Below, in pieces: positions 7,940 to 16,400 of a stretch of DNA of 64,000 nt; the first letter of the stretch is position 1, and each line of letters starts with the position of its first letter. The translations under genes and the position numbers were made by a program. This DNA comes from Sutcliffiella rhizosphaerae. GTDB lineage: Bacteria > Bacillota > Bacilli > Bacillales > Bacillaceae_I. Under the pieces are notes generated by a model, which ran no database searches, was not told the DNA's origin, and saw only the letters and a program-made list of their open reading frames with translations. Location: NCBI RefSeq assembly GCF_917563925.1, contig NZ_CAKJTJ010000006.1:62001-126000 (forward strand), in the 5' to 3' direction.

Positions 7940-9736
7940 ATGAGGGCAATGCTCTATTTTTATAAGAAAATCCACAACTATGCTGGTAAGGTTTTATACA
8001 TAAATATGCTCTCTATGATTATTATAGGTTTACTTGACGGTATAGGATTATTGTTGCTCATTCCAATGATTACCATGACGGGTTTCGTAAATCTCGATAT
8101 AAGTGGTACGTCATTTGCAGGTGTTTTTGAGTTTCTTCAAAAGATTCCTGAAACTATTGGCCTTTCGGGTATTCTCGTTATCTATGTGTTAATAGTAGTT
8201 GCCCATAATTACCTAGAACGGCAGATTTCTATTAGGAATGCTATCATTCAGCATGGCTTTTTCCGTCATCTTCGTGTGAAAACGTATGATGCATTTTTAC
8301 ACGCAAATTGGAACTTTTTTATTAAAAATAGGAAGTCTGACTTGATTAACTTTATGACCGCTGAAATCGCAAGGGCAAGTGCTGGGACAAATTCTTTCCT
8401 GCAGTTTATTTCTTCCCTTATTTTCACGGTCATTCAAATTGGCTTAGCTCTTTGGCTTTCTCCGACAATTACAGGGTTTGTTCTTTTAAGTGGGGTGTTT
8501 CTTGTCCTCATGAATCGTAAGTTCCTAAAATGGTCAATGGAACTCGGAAAGAGAAATTACGATTTAGGTAGAAGTTATTTGGCAGGTATTACCGATCAAA
8601 TAAACGGCATTAAAGATATTAAAAGCAATACTCTTGAAAATTCACGAATGGATTGGTATCAATCGATAACGGAACGGATGCAAAATGAACAGATACAATA
8701 CACTAAATTAAAAACAAAGTCGCAAATGTACTATAAAATTGCTTCCGCTGCATTAATTGCTTCATTCATTTTTATTGCTGTAAATATGTTTAATGCTCAA
8801 GTGACCCAATTAATGCTCATCATTGTTATTTTCTCGAGACTATGGCCGAGAGTTGCAGGTATTCAAGGTGCCCTTGAACAGCTGGCGTCAACCATCCCTG
8901 CTTTTCATGCGGTAATTGGTATACAAACAGAATCACAGGAGGCCAGAGAGTTTTCTTCCTCAAAAGAGTCTTCAGTTGAGCCAATGACAATAATGGAAGG
9001 ATTGGAATGCAAAGGTGTCTATTTCCGATACAATACCGATCAACCTGTATATGCACTACGAAACATCAATTTACAAATATCTGCAAATCAAATGACAGCT
9101 GTAGTTGGAAAATCTGGTGTTGGGAAAAGTACGTTAATAGATTTACTTATGGGTCTGAATCAACCTGAATATGGGGAAATTATAGTAGATGGGAAGCCCC
9201 TTTCTAAAGAGAACTTGGTCTCTTTTAGAAAAGCGGTAAGTTATGTTCCACAGGATCCTTTTCTATTTAATGCTAGTGTAAGAGAAAATTTGCTGCTAGT
9301 TCATCCAGATGCATCAGAGGAAGAATTATGGGAAGCGCTTGAATTCTCATCTGCTGCTGAGTTTGTTCAAAAGTTACCTGATGGCTTGGACTCTGTAATT
9401 GGAGATAGAGGAATCAAATTATCTGGTGGAGAACGTCAACGTCTTGTTCTAGCAAGAGCAATATTAAGGAAGCCGTCAATCCTTGTTTTGGATGAGGCTA
9501 CAAGTGCATTGGATTCGGAAAACGAAACGAAAATTCAACAAGCAATTGAAAATTTGAAAGGGAAAATGACTATCATTGTTATTGCACATCGGTTATCTAC
9601 CATTCGAAAAGCTGACCAAGTAGTCGTTCTCCATGAAGGAGAGATCATTCAAAAAGGCGGCTTTAGCCAGCTTACGGAAGAAAAGAAAAGCTTGTTTAGT
9701 AATTTAGTAAAGAATCAGTTAGAGGTTATGTCATAA
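7940..9736 (+). CDS. Lasso peptide ABC exporter (membrane-ATPase fusion)
   Basis: The 598-residue half-transporter has six predicted membrane segments in the first 320 residues and one ATPase domain. Walker A is GKSGVGKST near residue 390, the signature is LSGGERQR near 493, Walker B with DEATSALD is near 515 and the switch His is in IAHRLSTIRKADQ. It would act as a homodimer exporting the mature peptide and giving self-protection. No C39 peptidase domain is present, which fits a lasso exporter because B2 removes the leader. ATG 7940 follows GGAGG. A 150-base gap, with an AAGAAC half-site near 7904, separates it from the putative acyltransferase gene, so it may have its own promoter. Confidence 0.85.
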   Translation: MRAMLYFYKKIHNYAGKVLYINMLSMIIIGLLDGIGLLLLIPMITMTGFVNLDISGTSFAGVFEFLQKIPETIGLSGILVIYVLIVVAHNYLERQISIRNAIIQHGFFRHLRVKTYDAFLHANWNFFIKNRKSDLINFMTAEIARASAGTNSFLQFISSLIFTVIQIGLALWLSPTITGFVLLSGVFLVLMNRKFLKWSMELGKRNYDLGRSYLAGITDQINGIKDIKSNTLENSRMDWYQSITERMQNEQIQYTKLKTKSQMYYKIASAALIASFIFIAVNMFNAQVTQLMLIIVIFSRLWPRVAGIQGALEQLASTIPAFHAVIGIQTESQEAREFSSSKESSVEPMTIMEGLECKGVYFRYNTDQPVYALRNINLQISANQMTAVVGKSGVGKSTLIDLLMGLNQPEYGEIIVDGKPLSKENLVSFRKAVSYVPQDPFLFNASVRENLLLVHPDASEEELWEALEFSSAAEFVQKLPDGLDSVIGDRGIKLSGGERQRLVLARAILRKPSILVLDEATSALDSENETKIQQAIENLKGKMTIIVIAHRLSTIRKADQVVVLHEGEIIQKGGFSQLTEEKKSLFSNLVKNQLEVMS

Positions 9737-9774
9737 CACTTTCCTAGTTTAATAATTGGATTGGAGAGTTTAGT

Positions 9775-10746
9775 TTGTTTTCATTTAGAAATAAAATATG
9801 GATTGTCGTTATTATTATATTAATCCTCTATACAGTTTGGGATAACAATCGAATTAAAGTGGTAGAACAAGAAATTGAAATTGATTCACTTCCAGCTGAC
9901 CTACAAGGATTTACTATATTGCAAGTGACAGATTTGCATGAAAAGGAATTCGGTAAGGACCAGATAAGGCTAATTAAAAAGCTTAATTCTATTGAGTATG
10001 ATGTAATAGCTTTTACTGGAGATATGTTGAATAGAAATACTAGTCAAAATTATCGTCCTTTTTATCAAGTGATAGAGGGGTTGAAAAACAAAGAACATGC
10101 GCTTTTTGTTTCGGGTAACTCTGACCCACGTCCCTATATATTGAGCGGCTCAGGCTATAAAAGGAATGAGTTTATTACTGGAATGGAAGAGAGGGGTGTC
10201 ACCTTTTTGGCATCCAATTATCCTTTTCAAGTAGGCGGTTCTGAGGTGGCGATTGTTGACTTTGAAAATGCCATTATTAACGATAAGAGAATCCGAGCTT
10301 TGAAAGTATCTGCATCTGAAAAGGAATATTCACCATATGTAAAACTTCAACTGGACGTTTTTGAGGAGAATCAATTACTCGAAGAGCGTTCTTTTGATTT
10401 AATAATAGCACTTAATCACTATCCAGTAGCTGATTCTCGAATGGATGTACTTTTTAGTGATCCCCACTATTCAATTAGAAATTTTGATTTACTATTGGCA
10501 GGCCATTATCATGGTGGACAGTATCGATTGCCACTTCTAGGTGCATTTTTTGTGCCAGAAGCCTACATTGACAGAAATGGCTTTTTCCCTCCTCAAGATA
10601 GAGTGAAAGGTTTATGGAACTACAGAGGTTTAAAGCAATATGTTAGCACTGGTTTGGGGAGCAGCGATACGATACCATTTTTAAAATTTCGCTTATTCAA
10701 CTCCCCTGAGGTGAATGTAATTACATTTGTAAAAAAAGAAAACTAG
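9775..10746 (+). CDS. Membrane-anchored calcineurin-like metallophosphoesterase
   Basis: The protein has an N-terminal membrane anchor (residues about 6-22) and then metal-binding motifs of the YkuE-like phosphoesterase family: TDLHEKEFG, FTGDMLNR, GNSDPRP (Ser in place of the usual His/Glu context), ALNHYP and GHYHGGQYR. It should be a dimetal phosphohydrolase facing outside the membrane. The start is TTG 9775 with TTGGAGAG upstream. It begins 38 bases after the exporter, so it is probably the last gene of the lasso operon. Dephosphorylation of phospholasso peptides, or immunity, is an attractive but unproven link; a general cell-wall or lipid phosphatase is the alternative. Confidence 0.75.
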   Translation: MFSFRNKIWIVVIIILILYTVWDNNRIKVVEQEIEIDSLPADLQGFTILQVTDLHEKEFGKDQIRLIKKLNSIEYDVIAFTGDMLNRNTSQNYRPFYQVIEGLKNKEHALFVSGNSDPRPYILSGSGYKRNEFITGMEERGVTFLASNYPFQVGGSEVAIVDFENAIINDKRIRALKVSASEKEYSPYVKLQLDVFEENQLLEERSFDLIIALNHYPVADSRMDVLFSDPHYSIRNFDLLLAGHYHGGQYRLPLLGAFFVPEAYIDRNGFFPPQDRVKGLWNYRGLKQYVSTGLGSSDTIPFLKFRLFNSPEVNVITFVKKEN

Positions 10747-10758
10747 GTTTGTATATTG

Positions 10759-10774
10759 GTTCTTTATGAAGAAC
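10759..10774. promoter_or_regulatory. SinR-type palindrome GTTCTT-N4-AAGAAC
   Basis: GTTCTTTATGAAGAAC is an inverted repeat of the SinR half-site GTTCTYT. It lies 12 bases after the phosphoesterase stop and about 200 bases before the matrix region. Confidence 0.65.
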
Positions 10775-10917
10775 GGAGTGTGCGCTTTATAAAAAACAAG
10801 AAACAGTGAAAATAAGAGATATCCTGAGTATTTAGTAGAATAATGTCCTTAATTGAGTGAATATGGTGTTATTTCGGAATTTATTAAGAACAAATTGTAA
10901 ACTATACTTAAGTTATA

Positions 10918-10933
10918 GTTCTTTATAAAGAAC
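10918..10933. promoter_or_regulatory. Perfect SinR-type palindrome
   Basis: GTTCTTTATAAAGAAC is a perfect 16-bp palindrome made of two SinR half-sites. A further AAGAAC half-site lies at 10886-10891. It sits 31 bases before the TTG start of the decayed surface-protein gene, so it is the likely main operator of the matrix operon. Confidence 0.75.
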
Positions 10934-10964
10934 AAAAGTGGCTTTGGAAGTAGGTGAAGAGCAC

Positions 10965-11645
10965 TTGATTCAAAAGCTTACTTATATATTATTTAGTGTG
11001 GCTCTTTTATTTGTGTTTGCGAGTTCAAGTCTGGCAAAAAGAAAGTGAAAAGAAGGACATTAATATGGAGTTAGGAAAACATTTTACGCTGTTTCCTTAG
11101 GTGAAAATGGCTCCTTCCAGACATACAGAGGAAAATACCATTACCTTTATCAATACAAATGATGTGCCCGTAGGAATATTTTCAATTCTTTATAGAAAAA
11201 AAAGATGGGATAGTTTAAAGCTCAAAGAGATGCTCTTTTTTTATGAGTTAAGTGCAGCCATTAATCATATTGGGAAAATTTATAACTTGGACTGGACAAG
11301 CTTGAATCATGATGATGATCATATGCAATCATTTAACTTGCATTTACTACCTGCAAAGGAATCACTTGCTTTTACATATTCTTTAAGATTATCGGAACAT
11401 AAACAATGATTTTCAATCAGTTAAACTTCATGGGAAATTACATGTACGTTCCTTAATGGATACTATAGTAGAAATAGAACCAATTCCAGAAGAGGGAAAA
11501 TAATGGTATTTTACCAATTACAGCAACGAATTCTACATTATTTTTATTAGTTGGAGTATTGTTTTTAGTTGGTGGTTTAGTGTTATGGATGTACAAATCT
11601 ATCAAAGAGATACATAGAAAAAGAGGTGTTGTCCATGGGGATTAA
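10965..11645 (+). pseudogene. Decayed sortase-anchored surface protein at the head of the matrix operon
   Basis: A TTG start at 10965 behind AGGTGAAG opens a clear signal peptide (IQKLTYILFSVALLFVFAS) that stops after 27 codons. The frame from 11101 encodes about 100 residues of a plausible extracellular domain (ENTITFINTNDVPVGIFSIL) and stops. A third frame gives IVEIEPIPEEGK. A fourth piece from about 11505 encodes LPITATNS, a hydrophobic segment and a Lys/Arg-rich tail, the layout of a sortase anchor, and ends at 11645 overlapping the next start. At least three frame breaks separate these parts, so the gene is broken. The order suggests an original protein of about 200-220 residues. Sequencing errors are less likely given several breaks. 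Confidence 0.65.
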
Positions 11646-12042
11646 TCTCAAAAAGAATAAACGTCTTTCACTTTCTTTTTTATTACTGTCTTTGACTATT
11701 TATATTTCAGCATTTCTAATTGCGGATACTTACTCACATTTTACCGTAGAAACCAAAATATATGGCTCACTAATGACAGAGGAGGATTTTGGCATCACTT
11801 TTTCTCAAGGATCTGAGATTGAAAACAAAGAAGAAATAAAAGAAGAAATAAAAGAAAAAGAAGATGTAGAACAGCAGAATCAGGAGATCATTATGGATAC
11901 TGAGAAGGAAGATGTTTCGACAGAAGAGAATGCATTAACACCTAATGAAGAGGAAATAGAAGAAAATCTAGAAGAAGAAAAAGCGGAGTCAGAGGATGAA
12001 TCAGTAATAGAATCCGATGAACCCGACGGTGACGCTGAATAG
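11635..12042 (+). CDS. Short TapA-like matrix accessory protein
   Basis: ATG 11635 follows AAAGAGGTG and gives 135 residues; it overlaps the end of the decayed gene. The N-terminus has a SipW-type signal segment (LSLSFLLLSLTIYISAF) followed by the DTYSHFTVETKI context usual at SipW cleavage sites. The rest is about 80 residues very rich in Glu (repeated KEEIKEEIKEKE-like runs) with no fold visible. Position directly upstream of sipW matches tapA in Bacillus subtilis, whose product anchors and nucleates TasA fibres. It is about half the length of B. subtilis TapA and lacks that protein's Cys-containing domain, so only the position, the signal and the acidic tail support the name. Confidence 0.6.
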   Translation: MGINLKKNKRLSLSFLLLSLTIYISAFLIADTYSHFTVETKIYGSLMTEEDFGITFSQGSEIENKEEIKEEIKEKEDVEQQNQEIIMDTEKEDVSTEENALTPNEEEIEENLEEEKAESEDESVIESDEPDGDAE

Positions 12043-12076
12043 TATTAACGAACAATCATTTTAGTTTTGACCTTTT

Positions 12077-12092
12077 GTTCTTAATAAGGAAC
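12077..12092. promoter_or_regulatory. SinR-type inverted repeat ahead of sipW
   Basis: GTTCTTAATAAGGAAC differs from the perfect palindrome at 10918 in a few positions but keeps both half-sites. It lies 34 bases before the sipW start, suggesting an internal SinR-controlled promoter. Confidence 0.55.
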
Positions 12093-12126
12093 GATTATAT
12101 TCTTAATAAAAAGAGGAGTGGCGTTA

Positions 12127-12669
12127 TTGGTTAAAGGAATAATGAAAGTCTTATCCACCCTTATTCTAATAGTACTAGCTATTGCTGCTGGACTTGTTAT
12201 TTTTTTCGTCTCCCAATCAAAGGGAGATATAGAAAAGGTTCCGAGTGTCTTTGGTTATAAACCACTGACTATTTTGTCTAATAGTATGCAGCCTTATTTT
12301 AATGCTGGCGATGTTATCTTGATAAAGCCAGATCAACCTCCAAAAGTGAATGATGTAATTACCTTTAAGCACCCTGAAGGGATATTGGTAACTCATAGAA
12401 TCATAGATACAGCTGTAGAAAATGGGAAAAATGTATTCATTACTAAAGGTGATAACAATAATACTGCTGATGAGCTGATGGTCACATCAGAAAGTATACT
12501 CGGTGTGCAAACAAACATAATTCCTGGTGCAGGTCACGTCGCCAAGTTTGTTGCTGGTCCAATAGGATTTATTTTGTTGATAGGGGTGCCAATCTTCATT
12601 TTTCTATTAATAGAAATTTTTCAAAGGACTGGAATTATTGGTAAACGAAAAGAATCACATTCAAACTAG
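12127..12669 (+). CDS. sipW: Signal peptidase I of the SipW (ER) type
   Basis: This membrane protease removes the signal peptides of TasA- and TapA-like proteins. It has an N-terminal membrane helix (residues about 7-28), the catalytic Ser in SNSMQPYF near residue 58, the general-base His in VTHRIID instead of the Lys of ordinary type I enzymes, the GDNNNTADE box and a C-terminal membrane helix. Length is 180 residues, normal for SipW. I prefer TTG 12127, eight bases after GAGGAG; GTG 12118 would overlap that site. It sits between the TapA-like gene and two substrate genes, as in other bacilli. Confidence 0.9.
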   Translation: MVKGIMKVLSTLILIVLAIAAGLVIFFVSQSKGDIEKVPSVFGYKPLTILSNSMQPYFNAGDVILIKPDQPPKVNDVITFKHPEGILVTHRIIDTAVENGKNVFITKGDNNNTADELMVTSESILGVQTNIIPGAGHVAKFVAGPIGFILLIGVPIFIFLLIEIFQRTGIIGKRKESHSN

Positions 12670-12735
12670 GGATCAACAAATAGAGATAACTCTATTTGCC
12701 ACTATAAAACAAATTTGCAAAGGGGATGTATTTAA

Positions 12736-13392
12736 ATGGCAAAAATGAAAAATGTCAAAAAGGCGTTAATTGGGACAGCACTTGCTGGAACACTAGCGGT
12801 AGGAGCAGGATTTGGTACATATTCTTGGTTTACTAGCCATGCTGCAGTTACAGGTGAGGTGCAGAACTCTCAGTTAAAAATTGAGGGAAGTGGCTTTAGT
12901 AAATTTACTTTCGAAAGAGATGCATTTACACGATTAGCACCATCTCGTTCTGTTATGACAGATTTCACTATCTCTAACGATCATGGAGGAGATGCAACTT
13001 TTGAAGATGTTATACTTCGTGGACAATTAGCTTTTGTTGTTAATAACAGGGGAGAACGCTTAACTTCAGAAAATATGAACCGTGCTTTTCCACGTAACGG
13101 AACATATCAAGGCCTTGCTCCTTACTCTTTACAAGAAGCACTAGCACAGTACTCTTTTACTTTTACATGGGGTAGCACAACGAAGACGATGAATGGTTGG
13201 GAATGGTACAACAATGGTGCAGATTTCTTAGAAGATTTGCCTCTTAATAACGGAGATGAGTTGCATGTGGACGTGAAAATTAAGCTGGATGAAAATGCAA
13301 ATAATAATCTTCAAGGTGCTACGTTAAGACCAGTTGTATTAATCGATGCAAAACAGATTGACTTCGGTGCATTATACGAGGACGAATTGTAA
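12736..13392 (+). CDS. TasA/camelysin-family matrix protein, first copy
   Basis: The 218-residue secreted protein has a SipW-type signal (ALIGTALAGTLAVGAGFGTY followed by SWFTSHA) and the repeated beta-rich camelysin/TasA layout: LAPSRSVMTDFTISNDHG, then a domain ending in GDELHVDVKIKLDE and RPVVLIDAKQ. Members form amyloid-like fibres in the biofilm matrix or act as CalY. ATG 12736 follows AAAGGGGATG. It lies 66 bases after sipW. Its signal peptide is nearly identical to that of the next gene, whereas the mature parts have diverged strongly, suggesting duplication and specialisation. Which copy is the main fibre is unknown. Confidence 0.85.
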   Translation: MAKMKNVKKALIGTALAGTLAVGAGFGTYSWFTSHAAVTGEVQNSQLKIEGSGFSKFTFERDAFTRLAPSRSVMTDFTISNDHGGDATFEDVILRGQLAFVVNNRGERLTSENMNRAFPRNGTYQGLAPYSLQEALAQYSFTFTWGSTTKTMNGWEWYNNGADFLEDLPLNNGDELHVDVKIKLDENANNNLQGATLRPVVLIDAKQIDFGALYEDEL

Positions 13393-13447
13393 TAGAAGTA
13401 GAATTTCACAATTGAACTTAAAAATTGGTTAGGGAGGAAATAATGAG

Positions 13448-14263
13448 ATGGCAAATATTAATAAAGTGAAAAAAGCTGTAATGGGAACAGCTTTAGCAGG
13501 TGTTTTAGTTGCAGGAGTAGGTTTTGGCACTTACTCATGGTTTACAGATAGTACAGAAGCTACGGGTCAAGTACGAAATGCAGTTGTAGAGATTGTAGGC
13601 GGTGGTCAAGCAAGCTTTGATTATTCTTCTGGCTATCTAGCCCCAAGTCGCTCCCAAATTGCAGAGGAGTGGAAGACGATCACTAACAATAGTACAGAAC
13701 GCCAAATTAGCTTAAATGCCAATTTTACTGGGAAACTATTTGGTGATTCTTCGGATATTAATTTCTCTCAATATAAATCTACGGTGTTGTTTGTTTTTAA
13801 TAGAGATGCTGGTGGGGTTCAGGATGCAGATTTCATTCATACTTCGTTAAGGGAATATTTAGAGGAAGATGACATGTCCCAACTTGAATTCGAAAAGATG
13901 ATGCAAAGATTCTATGGAGCTAAAATGGAGATTATTGTAATTGATGGAGAAGAAGACGTGAAAACTTTGGAAACGACATTAGAAAACTCTGGTGATACTC
14001 CAGTGGCTGCAATAGTAAGTGCAGAGTACATTGAAGCGCAACTTGAGCAATCATCAACACAATCCGTGTCAGCACTTTCCCACGACCCTGTTAAAGTAAT
14101 GGAAAAAGGAATTCTATTTGGTGAAATTATTAATCGTCAGCATTATGTACATGTCCTATTTGGAACTAGTTTAAAACAGACTGCAGGTAATGAGTATCAA
14201 AATGCGAAATTAGACTTCTCTATTGATGTTGAAGCAAACCAATTAGATAAAAGAACCAACTAA
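13448..14263 (+). CDS. TasA/camelysin-family matrix protein, second copy
   Basis: The 271-residue protein opens with the same SipW-type signal as its neighbour (VMGTALAGVLVAGVGFGTY, then SWFTDSTEATG) and has the LAPSRSQIAEEWKTITNNS motif expected at the start of TasA-family strands. A central insert rich in acidic residues (about 120-205) is absent from the first copy. The length is near that of B. subtilis TasA (261 residues). GGGAGGAAA precedes ATG 13448. It is the last strong gene of the matrix operon. Confidence 0.82.
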   Translation: MANINKVKKAVMGTALAGVLVAGVGFGTYSWFTDSTEATGQVRNAVVEIVGGGQASFDYSSGYLAPSRSQIAEEWKTITNNSTERQISLNANFTGKLFGDSSDINFSQYKSTVLFVFNRDAGGVQDADFIHTSLREYLEEDDMSQLEFEKMMQRFYGAKMEIIVIDGEEDVKTLETTLENSGDTPVAAIVSAEYIEAQLEQSSTQSVSALSHDPVKVMEKGILFGEIINRQHYVHVLFGTSLKQTAGNEYQNAKLDFSIDVEANQLDKRTN

Positions 14264-14328
14264 TCTTCCGGTATCATGAATATTGTCCAATCTATACTAC
14301 ACACACTTATATAATGAGGGAGAAATTA

Positions 14329-14484
14329 ATGTACAAAAAGTTTGTCCAATTAGCTGGAAGTCGTTTAGTAGGTCGGCAAATATCCGGTATTGGCAAATGT
14401 TATGTAATAATTATCTCTCTTCTATCCGCTAAAAATATTGTCCACATACTTCAAGCCAATGGAAATATAAAAAATAATCGCTGA
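14329..14484 (+). CDS. Possible 51-residue small protein
   Basis: ATG 14329 has a good GAGGGAGAAATTA ribosome binding site and opens a 51-codon frame (MYKKFVQLAGSRLVGRQI...) with a central hydrophobic stretch (CYVIIISLLS). It follows the second TasA copy by 65 bases and its stop falls inside the terminator stem. I recognise no family. Ribosome binding site and position favour it; the unremarkable composition and overlap with the terminator argue against it. Confidence 0.3.
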   Translation: MYKKFVQLAGSRLVGRQISGIGKCYVIIISLLSAKNIVHILQANGNIKNNR

Positions 14485-14502
14485 CCGAAGTCAGCGATTA
14501 TT
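14473..14502. terminator. Bidirectional terminator between the matrix operon and sinR
   Basis: AATAATCGCTGAC and GTCAGCGATTATT form a perfect 13-bp stem with a CGAA loop, followed by a T-run on the plus strand and preceded by an A-run that serves the minus strand. The right arm overlaps the sinR stop. Confidence 0.92.
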
Positions 14503-14833
14503 TTTTTTCTTGGTTAAATTTCCATTTATTAAATTCTAAGAACTCTTTAAATTGATCTTTTGTAACCCCGGAATCCATGGCCTCTTTTACAAGGATTGCC
14601 CATTCATAGTCTAGGTTTTCTTTAGCATGTGCATCTTTCTCGTCATGTAAGAGCGTATTAACTGCTACACCTAAAACACCTGAGACTTTTTCCAAAAATT
14701 GAACGGAAGGGTTGGATTGTAGGTTCCGCTCGATGGAACTAAGGTAGGATTTTGCCACACCAGCACGTTCTGCTAATTCTGACATGGACATTTTTCGTTG
14801 TTCGCGATATTTTTTGATTCGTTCACCAATCAT
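14498..14833 (-). CDS. sinR: Biofilm master repressor SinR
   Basis: SinR represses matrix operons by binding GTTCTYT-type sites and is neutralised by SinI. The 111-residue protein has the XRE helix-turn-helix (IKKYREQRKMSMSELAERAG, then VAKSYLSSIERNLQSNPS) and the C-terminal SinI-interaction helices (LDYEWAILVKEAMDSGVTKD, then FKEFLEFNKW). Length and sequence follow B. subtilis SinR closely from the start MIG. I chose ATG 14833, which has AGGAAGGTGA upstream, not the longer frame from 14857. It is convergent to the matrix operon, the same arrangement as in B. subtilis, and lies downstream of sinI. Confidence 0.95.
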   Translation of the reverse strand: MIGERIKKYREQRKMSMSELAERAGVAKSYLSSIERNLQSNPSVQFLEKVSGVLGVAVNTLLHDEKDAHAKENLDYEWAILVKEAMDSGVTKDQFKEFLEFNKWKFNQEKK

Positions 14834-14926
14834 GGATTTCACCTTCCTATCATGCATATTATAGCATATAACGAAGGGTTTGTTAGATATTTAGAACAAA
14901 AATACTTGATTTTCTATAATAAAAAG

Positions 14927-15067
14927 TTATTTGAATGTGTATTTCCCTTTATTATGTAAAAATTCTCTGATTTCATCAGATGATATCCCTAATTCAAGTG
15001 CACTACCTATTAGCTCTACCCACTCTTTATCTAAATCTTCAGTCAACTTAATCGTAACTTTTTCCAT
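14927..15067 (-). CDS. sinI: SinR antagonist SinI (46 aa)
   Basis: The small protein reads MEKVTIKLTEDLDKEWVELI and then GSALELGISSDEIREFLHNK. The DxEWVELxxxAxxxGISxxEIRxFL pattern is the SinI/SinR dimerisation helix pair and matches the same region at the SinR C-terminus. It would bind SinR and release it from operators. ATG 15067 has AGGAGGGAAAAGG upstream on the minus strand. It is shorter than B. subtilis SinI (57 residues), with almost no tail after the helices. It lies 93 bases upstream of sinR. Confidence 0.9.
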   Translation of the reverse strand: MEKVTIKLTEDLDKEWVELIGSALELGISSDEIREFLHNKGKYTFK

Positions 15068-15653
15068 CCTTTTCCCTCCTAAAATACTTTGGTATTTCAG
15101 GCAGCCCAGCCATCTTAATTAGTAAAAGATATTTGAACACTTTTACAACCTTAGATCTGTTGACTTTGCGTCCTTGTTTTTCAACAAGTTTGCCTTTGAC
15201 TGTTGTATTAATTTGTTAAAGATATAACTTTAGTATTAATACGATTGTCCTTCATAAATCCTAAGCTTATTATATTTTATATAATAATGGAATGTTGCTG
15301 ATTGATGTCGAATGGGTAAAATTTTTTTAAAAAAGCTTTTGTAAGAACAAAATACTGTTTTTATTGATTATGAAGCTAAAAAAACACAAAATCTCATAAC
15401 TTAAATCCAGTTTTTATGAAGAAATAATTAAAAATGAAAATAATATTTTTGTCGATTCCCTAGTACGAAACATTCATCTTTACAAAACGACCCTCATAAA
15501 GGTGAACCTCCATACGAAATGCGTTTACAAACCTATATTAAAGCTATTACAACTACGATATGGTAAAATAATCCCTTGGAGTTTCCCTATCTGATATTAA
15601 AACTAAAAAAAGCATATATTATATATAGAAGAAAGAAAGGATGTTCAATTGTG
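15068..15653. other. AT-rich intergenic region, promoters of sinI and est
   Basis: This stretch separates the divergent sinI and est genes. I see no coding frame with a ribosome binding site; secG, which precedes est in B. subtilis, is not here. It should contain the sinI promoter on the minus strand and an est promoter on the plus strand, but I cannot assign either with confidence. Confidence 0.5.
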
Positions 15654-16394
15654 ATGAAAGTAAAATTACCGAAACCTTTTACGTTTGAAGGTGGCGAACG
15701 CGCGGTATTAATGTTACATGGGTTTACCGGTAACTCAGCAGATGTTCGGATGATGGGGCGGTTTCTTGAAAAAAGGGGTTATACTTGTCATGCGCCACAG
15801 TATAAGGGGCACGGGGTACCGCCTGAAGAGTTAGTACATACAGGTCCTGAAGATTGGTGGCAGGATGTAATGGAAGCTTATCAATTTTTAAAAGACAAAG
15901 GACATGACAGTATTGCAGTTGTAGGGTTGTCCCTTGGTGGGGTTTTCTCATTGAAGTTGGGTTACACCGTACCAGTCAAGGGTATTGTGCCTATGTGTGC
16001 ACCAATGTACATTAAAAGTGAAGAGGTTATGTATAAAGGTGTGTTGGAATATGCTCGCGAGTTTAAGCGTAGAGAAGGAAAAAGTGCGGAACAAATTAAC
16101 CAAGAGATGAAAGAATTTGAAAAATCGCCGATGAATACCTTAAAGGCCTTGCAGGGACTAATTGCGGTTGTCCGTAATAATGTAGATATGATTTACTCAC
16201 CAACACTTGTCGTACAAGCACGTCACGACCACATGATAAATACGGACAGTGCCAATATTATTTATAACGAAGTGGAGTCAACCAACAAAGAAATCAAATG
16301 GTACGAAGAGTCAGGCCATGTAATCACGCTTGATAAGGAGCGGGAACAACTGCATGAGGATGTTTATGAGTTTTTAGAATCACTAGATTGGTGA
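15654..16394 (+). CDS. est: Carboxylesterase
   Basis: The 246-residue alpha/beta hydrolase matches the thermostable carboxylesterase Est/YvaK of bacilli. It has the oxyanion segment [16 protein letters not shown], the nucleophile elbow GLSLGG near residue 93, the Asp in QARHDHMIN and the His in [10 protein letters not shown] near 225. It hydrolyses short-chain carboxyl esters in the cytoplasm. I start at ATG 15654 (MKVKLPKPF), which aligns with B. subtilis Est; the longer frame from 15576 has no ribosome binding site. Gene order est-rnr-smpB-ssrA is conserved in Bacillus. Confidence 0.93.
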   Translation: MKVKLPKPFTFEGGERAVLMLHGFTGNSADVRMMGRFLEKRGYTCHAPQYKGHGVPPEELVHTGPEDWWQDVMEAYQFLKDKGHDSIAVVGLSLGGVFSLKLGYTVPVKGIVPMCAPMYIKSEEVMYKGVLEYAREFKRREGKSAEQINQEMKEFEKSPMNTLKALQGLIAVVRNNVDMIYSPTLVVQARHDHMINTDSANIIYNEVESTNKEIKWYEESGHVITLDKEREQLHEDVYEFLESLDW

Positions 16395-16400
16395 TACTAA

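Noticed and set aside
11101-11409. Independent 102-residue gene
   Set aside because: It has no ribosome binding site and forms the middle of a broken gene whose signal peptide and sortase anchor lie in other frames.
15068-15653. secG, expected upstream of est from B. subtilis gene order
   Set aside because: No hydrophobic frame of the right length is present, so the synteny is broken at this point.
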